A stretch of 64,000 nucleotides of DNA from NCBI GenBank assembly GCA_914767715.1, contig OU612066.1, positions 32,338,283-32,402,282 on the forward strand, written 5' to 3'. The DNA comes from Membranipora membranacea (taxonomy: Eukaryota; Bryozoa; Gymnolaemata; Cheilostomatida; Membraniporidae). The position numbers and the translations under genes were made by a program. This document shows positions 12,373 through 22,359 of the stretch, one piece after another. Within the stretch, counting starts at the first letter, position 1, and each line of letters starts with the position of its first letter. A model generated the notes under the pieces. The model was not told the origin of the DNA. It saw only the letters and a program-made list of their open reading frames with translations, and did not search any database.

Positions 12373-13190
12373 ACTGTTGGGGGGCTCAACCAATCTAGAC
12401 CATGCATGCCAAAGCTTTTTATTGATTTGGCCACTTTTTGTTGGGGACCATACTAATTGGCTGCATCAATTTTTGTGGCCAGTTTTACTTGAGACACAAA
12501 ATCCCGAATTCCAGGTCTGCATCCATTGGTTTTAAAATGGTAGGACCAGGCTAGTTGGGTATTTTCACGCTAGGAAGTACAGAGCCTCCTCCGGAAATCT
12601 TTTGAAATAAAGGCAGTTTTTAGATATTCTAGTCCCATTTTGGAAGCAAGCAGTTGGCCACATGAATATTTAACCTGTAACAGTAAAATTTAAGAGGCAT
12701 ATACCATATCTGATCCCTTCCATGTTGGATACTTCGCGTTGAAAAATTCAGTTAACTTTTTATAGCGACTGAAAAGATCACACAAGGGTCCTAGGAGTAG
12801 GAGCCAGAGTGTTAGTTGACTGCTTACAAATTAAGCAGTCAAGAAAATTTGTGATTTTGGTAGATTGTATGTGAATAGTATAATGGATACTATTATAGCA
12901 CGTATAGGTTTTCTTTTCCTAAGTTTACCTGCCTATCTACCTACGAATACACCCCATTCACGACAATGGAGCAACAATTGAACCTTTGTATTTGAGCTAG
13001 CTGGAGTATCAGTTGTGACATGATACTGTGGGAATTTCTTTATTGTTTCTATTTTTTAACAGGACGCGAAAGTGTATCTCAATTTTCTTCTGTTGTAAGG
13101 GTGCATTTGGCCAAATAGAACAACCCTTTTAACCAGAATTGCCAATGTAGCCAAGGTTGAGTATTGCGGATCTAGACTATCTAACCAATA
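12373..13190 (+). repeat. Old interspersed repeat (partner 30395-31560)
   Basis: Shares colinear diverged blocks with 30395-31560: the accatgcatg block followed by ttggccac/ttggccat, then tccattggtttt/tccatgggtttt, then gtaggacca, and finally aagggtgcatttggc/aaggtgcattcggc with a run of tggcc motifs. Divergence is high and spacing differs, so these are old fragments of one dispersed family. No ends or target duplications could be defined. Confidence 0.6.
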
Positions 13191-14440
13191 TTTTGAAACT
13201 TCATTTTTGTTTTGACAATTATACTGTTTGAAACAAAATGTGGTATTTATTGTTTTAATATGTCTGCCTGTTAGTCACTGGTTTCATGATTTGTCAACAA
13301 ACAGAGCTGCCATGCACGATATGAGTCAGCAAATGAAATTATCTTGAGCAAATATAACCCTATTATACACATGGCAGGATAATGGATAGGATAACATGCT
13401 TGATGTTCACGACAATAAGTAAATGAAAAAAACTGTGAATCCCGAAAGACCAATATTAATAGCGTCACCCCCGTATATCATTGTATATACTGGAAAATAT
13501 ACAGACATTGCCGCATTGGATTGTGTGATAGGAATGATGCTATCAGTGATTTGCATTCCCCAGTTGAGGTTTTTTGTTGATAACTCGATATTTATTTTGG
13601 TCGGTTCGAAAACTGTTTTACATTTAGCAGCATCTTTCAATCACCGTACAAAAGGGAGCTCTTGTAGGTCTGTGTATGTAGTTACTAGTTATGACATGCC
13701 AGCACCCTAAAATGAGAGACTGTTATGACTCTCCATAATTTGAATACTGCCCCCCTGAATTGCCAAAGACCCAGGTGTTTGTGCAGGCATATGTGTCGTA
13801 GTCTCAGAAAGCAGGGATAAGTAGGAAATAAAAAAAAATTTAGATTCTTCTTTCATCTTGTACAGAATTTTATGAGCTTTCCAACAAAAAAGAAACAGGT
13901 CGCTAGCTCAAATAAATTTGAAGTTAAGGCAAAAAGTCTGCAGGCACGTCAGCAATGTCGTCCATTCGATCTAGCTGAGAAAATGAGCTTCAAGTTTTCA
14001 TTGTTATCAATCAAGACATCAGTTTGCTTACCACCTAAATACGCACACCTGAGACTGTAATACAGAAACTAGAAAAGGTTTTTAAGGATCAAAAAGCTGG
14101 CAGCTCTCAGAATATGTATTGTATTTTTCTGTAACATTGATCATATAAGAGTTACTGCTGCCTGAACAGCACCGCATGTAACGCTGGGTGAGTTCTCGGC
14201 TCAACGAGTTTGTGACCCCACAGGCAGCGACGAAAACTTATTTAAGAAGTTATAGAACAAGCTGATTTTAAACTTACACATATCATTTTTGTAAGTGTTA
14301 CTATAATCTATGTCAGCAAGGCTTTGCTGTTCCAACATGTTAGCAAGGAGTAACTCCTTGATGAGAGTTGTCATGAGTCAGAGAAAGTGATTGACTCATA
14401 CTGTTCATAGCAGATCTAAAGCAATTGCTTCCTCAATTGT
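13191..14440. other. No recognised gene; one 76-codon open frame
   Basis: The stretch contains overlapping open frames at 13407-13640 (-) and 13423-13710 (+). The minus frame has a believable amino acid mix but no motif I recognise and no clear splice sites. The rest is ordinary AT-rich sequence. Confidence 0.35.
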
Positions 14441-14452
14441 TTCATCATGGTA

Positions 14453-15016
14453 CTACAGCTTTGGTAGTGTTCTGCAATGATTCACAGCTTCTCTAACTTT
14501 GAGTGTCCTAAAGTATGGAGATACCAATCCTACACTACACTCTGTCTCCCTGGGTTTTCATGTTGGAACACACACTCTGACTGTCTGGATGGTAGAGCCC
14601 AATATATCTTTGGCAAGATTCATTATGTCTTGTATGGAATTTTTTTCAAACTTTTCTGAGGAAAATCTGCAGTGGGAAATCTGTTCAGGAGTGAACTGAA
14701 CCAATACATCTGTTGTTGTTAGGCCCCTTCTTACAAGAACACAAGTATCAGTTGAGATGGTCTGGTTGTAAAGAGCCACAATCTCCTTCTGCCTCATGTA
14801 AGAAAGTTCCAAGAATTTCCTATCTTCTTATTGTTGCTAAGTGGGCATGGATTTATCCATAATTAATCCTTCTAATTGCTCAAATTCAATCACATCACCT
14901 TCATAGTCACTGTTACTAGCATTTACACTTGTTTCATCACCAAAATACTCATTTATAAACCCCAGAACATCTCTTTCATCAAACAAAGTAGTTGAGCTTC
15001 CACTCTCGGTCGCCAT
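14453..15016 (-). pseudogene. Broken reading frame of unknown origin
   Basis: From an ATG at 15016 a single frame runs about 188 codons to a TAG at 14453, interrupted by TAG (14837-14839), TAA (14828-14830) and TGA (14558-14560). Between the stops the frame is protein-like: an acidic N-terminal stretch with many D/E, then a mixed charged/hydrophobic segment (for example ELSYMRQKEIVALYNQ). No intron that removes the stops is apparent. It could be the remnant of a transposon protein or of a host gene; I do not recognise the family. Confidence 0.3.
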
Positions 15017-15171
15017 TTTTATGTTTCCTAGGGACGACTTTAAACCAATGTTAGAGGGCCTTACATTTATTTTTCAGCCAATCTGATTTCAGATTCTGAA
15101 AGAGCAGATCTTATTGGTCCTAGTAGATGGTTTTCTCAAACTTAGAAACTGAATTCAAGAATAGGTTATCT

Positions 15172-15586
15172 CAGGGGCGTATATTCTAAAAAATTTCACT
15201 CACTGACTTTTCAGAGATGAGCATAATAATCGGGCGCAGCTCGATCCACACGCCGTAGGCGTGGCGGGGAGGGTGCGGGAGGGGCGCCTAAGCGCCCTCC
15301 CACCACGGAAATTTTTGCATATCGGTAGCAAAATAGTACAAGCAGAGAGGTATTTCAATAGCTCACTGAGCTGTTGGGTACTTTCAGAAAACAACTCAAT
15401 AGCAGTAGAAGATTACGGTAAAAATGCTCCAGTTATAAAGCACCCATTTGAAAAAAAACTGTCCTTGATGGGATTCGAACCCACAACAATCATATTAACA
15501 ATGATTATAAGGCGAACGCTCTACACACTGAGCTATTCAGCCACTCACGGAAATCCGTGGGCCGTGAGTGCTAATATACGCCACTG
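15172..15586. mobile_element. hAT-like MITE with tRNA-like insert
   Basis: The element is flanked by a perfect 8-bp duplication, ggttatct (15164-15171 and 15587-15594). Its ends are inverted repeats, caggggcgtatatt on the left and the reverse complement of aatatacgccactg on the right. The 8-bp target duplication and CAGnGGCGTA-type termini are typical of the hAT superfamily. At 415 bp with no transposase it is non-autonomous. Inside are a GC-rich hairpin region (15237-15302) and a tRNA-like sequence with pol III boxes. Confidence 0.85.
15462..15544 (-). pseudogene. tRNA-like sequence inside the MITE
   Basis: The minus strand has an A-box-like TAGCTCAGTGTGTAGAGC and a perfect B box, GGTTCGAATCC, followed by a T-run, which is the layout of a pol III gene. 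The region between the D arm and T arm is too long and does not form a normal anticodon stem, so a functional tRNA is unlikely. It is best read as a tRNA-derived (SINE-like) module carried by the transposon. Confidence 0.6.
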
Positions 15587-15599
15587 GGTTATCTAACTT

Positions 15600-16700
15600 A
15601 AACTCCTAATACAAACAATAGTAGAAATGCGACTTATCCCTAGGTTCGCTCATGAAGACACTTCATGGTGTGTGCCTGGTTTCTTGTGCAGCATTATCTG
15701 CTACCAGTTATACAACTTATGTAGAAAAATGTGAAGTACCCATATAGAAGATATGACCTTTCTCAGCTGCTTACCTCCGCTGTAACATGGTTATGAGAGT
15801 CATGGTTATAAGAGTTTGGAGGGTGAATTTTCATGTAAAACTCGCTTGTCACCAATAACCCAGTAACTTTTTCGTGAGGTTACATCAAATACAACAAACA
15901 GGCAGGGTTTAGATGATGGTGATGATTTTATTGATAGTTTTAAATTTTTGCAATAAACAGTAAGTGAATGAATTTCTCCTGAAGCGACTGGTGAGCATTA
16001 TCTCTTCACATATAGTAGGACAACAATTAATACGCGAAATCATATAATAATAATACGGTAAACTTTAAACATCCCCGCTCCCGATGCCTAGTGAAATAAC
16101 ATTCAAGAGCTGCAAGAAACTAATGGATTCTTGAGACTGGGCCATTTTTTGTATTTTACTGAGCAGACTTAGCCTTGTCATAAGGCCAGGGTTTTTGGTT
16201 TTTGGTTTTGAGACCCAAAAACAGAGACCACTTGGACAAGGTTAGAGCAGACACATGATCTGGTGACTTTCCTCTACCAGCGTCATTGTTAACCAAACCG
16301 GTTTAGGCCTGTTTGGCAACCACAGCATTCATATAATTGTGTTGCTTAGTAAAGGCTACGTCAAAAGATGAGTATAATGTTTATGTATCCTAGAGATGGT
16401 AGCGGGTATGACTGATTGACGAGATCCCTGATACAGTATCTAACTGATAAAGTCTACTCTATGTAAACCTGACGACCTCTCACTTCATTTAAACTCCAGT
16501 AGCAAAGAAAATGGTCTTAGGCTCTGTTGTTACTTCAGAACTAGTTCCATGTGTGAATTGGATTGATTATGAAAATAATTCCGGCATCACAAGTAAACGG
16601 TATCTATCGTTGTCATGAGGCTGTATTTTAGTAGGAATTCCCATTATGACTACCGCCATCATGGGTATTTATATTTCTATGACAATCAGAATGACCCTGG
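15600..16700. other. Stretch without recognised features
   Basis: Non-coding AT-rich sequence. The only visible structure is a short hairpin-like segment near 16170-16240, where ccttgtcataaggcc and tggacaagg lie around a gttttt-rich core. Confidence 0.35.
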
Positions 16701-16709
16701 TTGTTCTAA

Positions 16710-17100
16710 AGGTAAGGCCACACGCTCGTGCAAATTTCTACTGATTCTTGCAAATTAAATTTCGTAATAATATCAACCTGCCACACAGGATTGTCATCTC
16801 CGAGACTTGTAATAATAATCTATGGGTGTAATTCCTGTCAGTCAACTAACCAAACAGCAAACCAAACAGGGAATTGATATCAAAAGACTGGAATAAAAAA
16901 ATGTATACCAAGGAGAAGCTGTTACTCCGTGTTTATACCATTGTCCAATCAGTCCAGTGATCCAGTATCTAAAATTGCTCAGGCTCAAACATCTCCTTCT
17001 CCCCCTTGCTCCAGGCCCAAATCTATGTGAAGCTCTACGCATTGATCATCCGCTCCATCTTTTCAACCAATGTTGTTTACATAGATATGGCTTGAAATTT
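16710..17100 (-). repeat. Interspersed repeat (inverted relative to about 49650-50055)
   Basis: Read in reverse, this matches the interior of the larger hAT-like element at 49286-50336. Shared blocks include gccacacgctcgtgca, tcaatccagtgat-like and agaagctgtt segments and gtttacatagatatg. The match is diverged. The outer ends differ in the two places, so this looks like a separate repeat that is nested in the second element. Confidence 0.65.
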
Positions 17101-17129
17101 AGACAGTCGGATTCATGCATCATGCGCTT

Positions 17130-18020
17130 ACAGAAAAATTGGTAAATTATTCGAAAAAATATCACAGATATTAGATTCAATAACTTTCAGAGAGATGCTA
17201 CCATGAGTTCTCAACGGGCTGTGACTACACAATTTGACAGTTTAACTCTCCTTTGCTGTTATTTCAGCCTTTTTTTCTGGCGCAACAGGCAAGTCATTTA
17301 ATCACCATAACCATCATTTTATCATGATTTTCCGGTCTTAGGTGATAGAGTACCATTGTATCAATGGATGAGAATTCCCTGTTGGTAACATTTATATCGG
17401 CACTTCGACTGGCAGTCTGTGGTGGAATTCACAGGAAGGACCAGAGGGTCATAGTCATAATTATTATGAATACACATTGACTTGACAGAAGTGATATTTT
17501 TATGTTTCATCGAACAGGCCTTGGGGGGGGGGGGGCATTGCGTTATTGGCAGGGACTATGAAAGAATTACACTGATTGTAGATGTTAACATGTGAGCTAC
17601 CACTTTGCGCCATGGCCCGCTCTGAAACGTGCATTCACGGCGCACACCAATATGAGCCAGGATTGGAAAATCAGCCAGCATGCTCTAAAGGGGAGGGGGT
17701 GATCTTGTGAAAATTCAGTGACGACAACATCATGGCATCTCATCCTAAAAGGCGCACAGTTCTCTGTAGTGATCATTGAAATAAGAATTTCACCGAACAA
17801 TAACAGTTATTAATCATGTTATAATTATTTACTCTGTTCAGAGATAACCTTCCCCTTGTGAGAAGGCATCCTTAGCATTCCTCGAGGCTTATATCTTTAT
17901 TTGAACGACCGTTGCTCAGAGTATGCAAAACATGGCGCCTTCGACACATATTAAAAACCCTTGGTATTCTTAGCAGTGAAATTTCCGATATTTGCCATAA
18001 AGTGGTGGTATGACTGATCA
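17130..18020. other. Stretch upstream of the VMO-I-like gene
   Basis: No coding sequence recognised. A pure G-run of about 13 bases lies at 17523-17535. The remainder is AT-rich and leads into the TATA box of the next gene. Confidence 0.35.
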
Positions 18021-18028
18021 CTTAACAC

Positions 18029-18036
18029 TATAAATA
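18029..18036 (+). promoter_or_regulatory. TATA box (TATAAATA) of the VMO-I-like gene
   Basis: Sequence cacTATAAATAcaac. A non-coding leader exon would start about 30 bases downstream and end at the donor at 18122 (cagag|GTAAGC). The leader intron ends at the acceptor ttacag, with the exon resuming at 18347, five bases before the ATG. Confidence 0.6.
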
Positions 18037-18351
18037 CAACACAAACCAGAGCACTTATCATTCTGCAAAGAGACTCACATCTGTACTGTCATAAATCTGT
18101 TAGCTAAATTCAAAGTCAGAGGTAAGCTAATTCTGTGTATTGTGGCTCAGTTTCTGTCTTTCATAAAGTTTATAGATTACATAAAATGGGTTACAATGCT
18201 TTCAAAACTTTTCTCTTTGTCTGCTTTGGGCAACTACCACCTGGTAACAATGAGTAGTTGAAGAACAAAAGGCACAACAAATGCATGCCAAACCATACTA
18301 TCGGTTTCGATGGTAGGAATTTCAGATTTTGCTCATATTATTACAGACAAG

Positions 18352-19879
18352 ATGAAGTTTATTGTTGCGGTCATGCTATTGATGTATTGCGCATCAGCAA
18401 TAGCATCATCAGCAACCAAAAGGTCAGAATGGTTGAAAGATATTATACCAGAGCCTTTGAATAACTGGGGTGACTGGGGAGAATGGGAAGGAAGAAAGGA
18501 AGGAACATACGGTTTTGCATACCAGCAAAAGCCAGAGACTTACAGTTCTCGGGGAGACAACTCAGCTAACAACGCCATGCTTTATTGCCGGTAAGGTTTC
18601 CATTCAAACTTTCAAAATGTACGATGTTATATGTAGCCTCAGATCGAATCAATCGACATACAGCTGCGCTCACTACTTTTTGTTGATAAAAAAACTACAG
18701 AAAAGATATTTCTGTTGTAGCAAGCCTTCAGATAAGTATAGCAGTGACACTGTAACCTAATCACAACAAAAATGGGGTAAATGGCAGATGATTGTACACT
18801 GTGATTAAGGCCATTGTCTACATGGTGTTTGGCTTCGTTCAGAGCGTGATCAAGGTTGGGGAGATGACGCATCTGGTGAGTGATAGTCAATTGTCTGACA
18901 TGCAACTTGCGCTCAGTAATGAATAGGCGTTCGTGTTATAATTCCTATTACTAAGCATTTATAAGTGTGTGAATTTATTTGTCACATAGCTAACTGGCAT
19001 CACAAACAATTCTTAAGCCAAAAGGCTTTTGATCCCTATTTCCTGTTCTTCATCACAAGAATAAAAGTTCAAGTTCAATAGGAATTATGGTATATGCCTG
19101 ACTTGACTGATTTAGATAACATTAATGTTTTCAATTGATTTCACTGCTTGTTTTTTTTTTTTTTTTTAGTGACAAATCTTGACATGCGTGCAGGTATCCA
19201 GAATACTCCTGGAGTATGGTAAGAATGTCAGGAAAAGGTAATACATGGGGTGATTTCACATCTCTCAAAACATGTGAAGATAGCGATGTCTATATCTGCG
19301 GGATTCAAACATGCATAGAGCGCAATCAAGGGAGTGGTGACGACACCGCCCTCAACGGAGTCATATTTGCTTGCTGTAGAATGAGGTTAGTGAAATGAGA
19401 GCACAAAGTGTGCACATGTGTAAATTCATGCCATAAAAACCTGAGAGCTTGGGTTCAGCAAATTCGATCAGGAGAGATGTGATCGGCCACATTTTTTTGA
19501 GGGCACCAGTATTTGGGCTATCTGGGTCTGAACTACTCAAATTCAACTGCAAATACACGGCGTGCATTTTAAAACTATGAAAACTATTTCGGTTTAATGA
19601 AAATTTCTTGAGAAAGAATTGTTTCTTGAACCCGCCATGTAACCATAGAAGATTGATCATCATGCAATTGTTACCCGGTCTGTGAATCTGATGTTAGCTG
19701 TCCTATGATATCATAATCCTAACGCTCATTACTAGCAGGCCATAGCACCGTGGATGGAGCAAACCAAATAATGCTCTTTGGTTTTATGGATTATGATCTA
19801 GGCTGTCACATTATCAATCGTTGTATTCTTGATCTACTCTTTGCTATAAACCTAATTTTCAAATATTTTTTTCAGCTGA
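18352..19879 (+). CDS. Secreted VMO-I-like (vitelline membrane outer layer 1) protein
   Basis: Coding exons are 18352-18590, 19194-19385 and 19876-19879, joined by GT-AG introns in consistent phases, giving 144 aa. Residues 1-18 (MKFIVAVMLLMYCASAIA) form a signal peptide. The mature part carries two VMO-I-type repeats: WGDWGEW followed by GDNSANNAMLYC, then WGDFTSLKTC followed by GDDTALNGVIFACC. The GD(N/D)(T/S)AxN signature with nearby cysteine is the hallmark of the VMO-I beta-prism fold. Vertebrate VMO-I has three repeats, so this protein is short. The tiny last exon (one base plus TGA) is the least certain part. Family members are extracellular, found in egg coats or mucus; the role here is unknown. 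Confidence 0.85.
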
Positions 19880-20005
19880 GCAATCTGCTAAAGATCATAT
19901 GAGCTGGAGCGGTATGAATTATTACTTGATCTGATCACTATTACATCGTTACAAACCACCTCATCATATGATCCTATATCTAAAACTGAAACTTATTTGA
20001 GAAAA

Positions 20006-20011
20006 AATAAA
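20006..20011 (+). promoter_or_regulatory. Poly(A) signal AATAAA after the VMO-I-like gene
   Basis: AATAAA occurs about 130 bases after the proposed stop codon in exon 3, a reasonable 3'-UTR length. Confidence 0.45.
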
Positions 20012-20105
20012 CTAGACTGCTATTCTCAACCCGTGTATTTGATGCTTTTTTCTCATCTTTTGATAATTGTGACTCAAGTTCAACTATTTTTCTACTGCTT
20101 GCTGA

Positions 20106-20470
20106 CATACTGACTCTCGTGATCTGACTGGGCATGTAGATCACTGATAAACTAAGCTATCATTACCACAAAGAGAATGTCGTAAGGCTAAGTATGTATC
20201 ATGCGTGACTTGAATTTGCGCATGTGCAAGAACAATGAGTTTAGTCTGGGTTCTTATTCCAATTTTGGTCTGGGGAGATAGGACACTCCCTGCATAAATT
20301 GCCAGTCAAATTTAGCTAATAGTGACATCGGAAGATAACTCTTTCTAAGAATTCCGCACGCATTTGAGAGTGTGCCACCAGAGCAGGTAGCCAATCAGAT
20401 GGCTTCTGAATTCCGAGGCTCAATTTTGCAGAGATCAGCTCATGCCCAGAGCTGAGCATGCGCAGAATGG
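20106..20470 (+). repeat. Dispersed repeat (inverted copy at 36455-36820)
   Basis: Nearly the whole 365-bp segment matches the reverse complement of 36455-36820. Shared blocks include catactgactctcgtga, agtcacgcatgat-type sequence, ttgcgcatgtgc and gagcatgcgcagaatgg. Similarity is high with small indels. No coding capacity and no obvious terminal repeats. Confidence 0.85.
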
Positions 20471-21055
20471 CTTGCTGATAAAAAGTTGTGATATTGCATA
20501 GCTTCCCATGGATGCACATTGCAACGACAATGTTTGACAATGCAGATTGCGAGGAAGCACTTTGTGTACATAAAAGAAAAGTGAAAATGTGGAACCAATG
20601 GAGGCTAACAATAAAAATAGTGTGATTACTAGTAGCCTGACCCTGAGGGATCCATCATACGATTTAAACATAGAATGAGAACGATTTGAGCTGAGTTTAC
20701 ATATTCGGATGGGTTTTTGACAGCAAACTCTACTATTTTATACTTTAGCCCCATAAAAAAGCTGGAGTTGAAATATTTTTTAATCATTTTATCTCCTTCT
20801 CTCCAAAACACAGGCGCAAATCTTATATGGTTGACCTTGCCACTTCATGAAGTGTTTGATGATGTAATGCCATTAACTCACATTGCAAGCCATTTGTGCA
20901 CAAGTCTAGTATAAGGCATATATGATCTTATACTGATATAACCATGTACTTTCACAATGTTTGTATACAGATAAGTAGCCAATGACACAAGAGTCACACC
21001 TCCTACCCGAGCATATCTCGATGGAACACTTCCGAGTCATGTCCTCATCTGTGTC
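20471..21055. other. Stretch without recognised features
   Basis: AT-rich sequence with only short open frames between the dispersed repeat and the tRNA-like sequence. Nothing recognised. Confidence 0.35.
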
Positions 21056-21059
21056 AAAA

Positions 21060-21135
21060 CAGGTCATGGCGGGGCTCGAACCCACCGCCTTCTGGATATG
21101 AAGTAGACGTGATAACCACTACACCAAACGACCTG
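21060..21135 (-). tRNA. tRNA-like sequence, anticodon loop CAT (possible pseudogene or SINE head)
   Basis: The 76-nt minus-strand sequence begins CAGGTCG and ends TGACCTG, which pair as an acceptor stem. It has an A box (TGGTGTAGTGGTTATC), a B box (GGTTCGAGCCC) with a paired T arm, and TTTT immediately after the 3' end, as for a pol III gene. The anticodon loop would be TTCATAT (CAT), but two of five anticodon-stem pairs are mismatched and the junction before the acceptor is two bases too long. A decayed tRNA or tRNA-derived repeat is more likely than a working tRNA. Confidence 0.45.
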
Positions 21136-21139
21136 CTGA

Positions 21140-22135
21140 CTTTTTGTAGAGGGCTCATAAAACAAATATGATTGTCTTCAGTTGTAAAAGAGATTTTTAA
21201 TAATTAATTTCATTTAAAACCCAACAGTACAATAAATTAATATTTTTTCTCTACAAGTATAAAAATACAGTTTCAACAAAATAGGTAGTTGATTGCCTTC
21301 ATCACCTACTAAGTTCAGCCACAAATTTCAGCATGCCCCTTCCCCCCACATATGGTATATATCTACCCTTTTCTACAGCAAGCATCATAACAACATAAAG
21401 TGAAACATATTTGATTACCACACTAAGTAGCCCAACTAAGCCAAATGGAACTCTTTTGTCAAATTTATGCCAGTAATGTGCTTGATCCTATAATATTTAT
21501 ATTGCGGTTCACCAAATATAAATTCATAAACTGTACAAAAGAGATACATCTTTGTGGCACCATTATTAGATTACAATACCTGCTACAAAACAATAGCAAG
21601 GGGTCATGAATGATGTTGTCAGCTGATTTTTCTAACAGATTATCTTGTCAGATTTTTCTTTTGTATAAGCTATTATTGGGAGCTACCAAAATGCAAATTT
21701 TGTTTGTTCATGAGGTGTATCATTCACGACCCTCAATCTGAGAGGAATTGTTCTCTAACATTTCAAGATGAATTTAAGAAACAAAAGAGTGATTGTACAC
21801 TAGACATGTTGTGTTTTGTTATATATCATTGATCATCTGTTTGAGGTCTCACAAGCACAGGCCATGGTGCCTTTTCAGATTACAGTCTGTTATCATACAA
21901 TTAATACACAAGACAGGTTAGTGGTTATACACAGACCTTATAATGATCCAAGATAAGACAACTCATAGCCAATTAGCATTGAGGAGATGAGTAACAAAAT
22001 TGTAGTGAGGTAAAAGCATTGGATTGTTTAGTTATAATGGTTTTTAAAAGTGCCTGTGGCTTTTCTAGGTTTAGTTCAATTGAGGATGGATAAACATAAC
22101 AATTAAAATGGTCATGAACTTTTTCTTGGGTGTCA
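21140..22135. other. Stretch downstream of the MACPF gene
   Basis: About 1 kb of AT-rich non-coding sequence lying 3' of the MACPF gene on the minus strand. I see no open frame with recognisable features, no RNA gene and no repeat partner in the window. Confidence 0.35.
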
Positions 22136-22140
22136 ACCAA

Positions 22141-22146
22141 TTTATT
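22141..22146 (-). promoter_or_regulatory. Poly(A) signal AATAAA of the MACPF gene
   Basis: tttatt on the plus strand gives AATAAA on the minus strand about 215 bases after the MACPF stop codon. It is the first such hexamer I noticed downstream. Confidence 0.4.
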
Positions 22147-22359
22147 GTTTTCGTAAATTTCACATTTGAGTGAACCTGATCCACTAAACAGCTACATATA
22201 CACAGTATCTCCAAACACATGAATTTGATACAGAAAATATCACTCAGAATAGCAACATAAAACAAGTTAATTTATGAGTGACATTCATAGTATCTGTTTT
22301 CTTCATAATTTGGAAATTCTAATAATGGCTGCGTGCGATAGTGGACAATGCTGACCAGA

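Noticed and set aside
12252-12535. Poly-proline and poly-valine open frames
   Set aside because: They are translations of the (ACC)n microsatellite on either strand.
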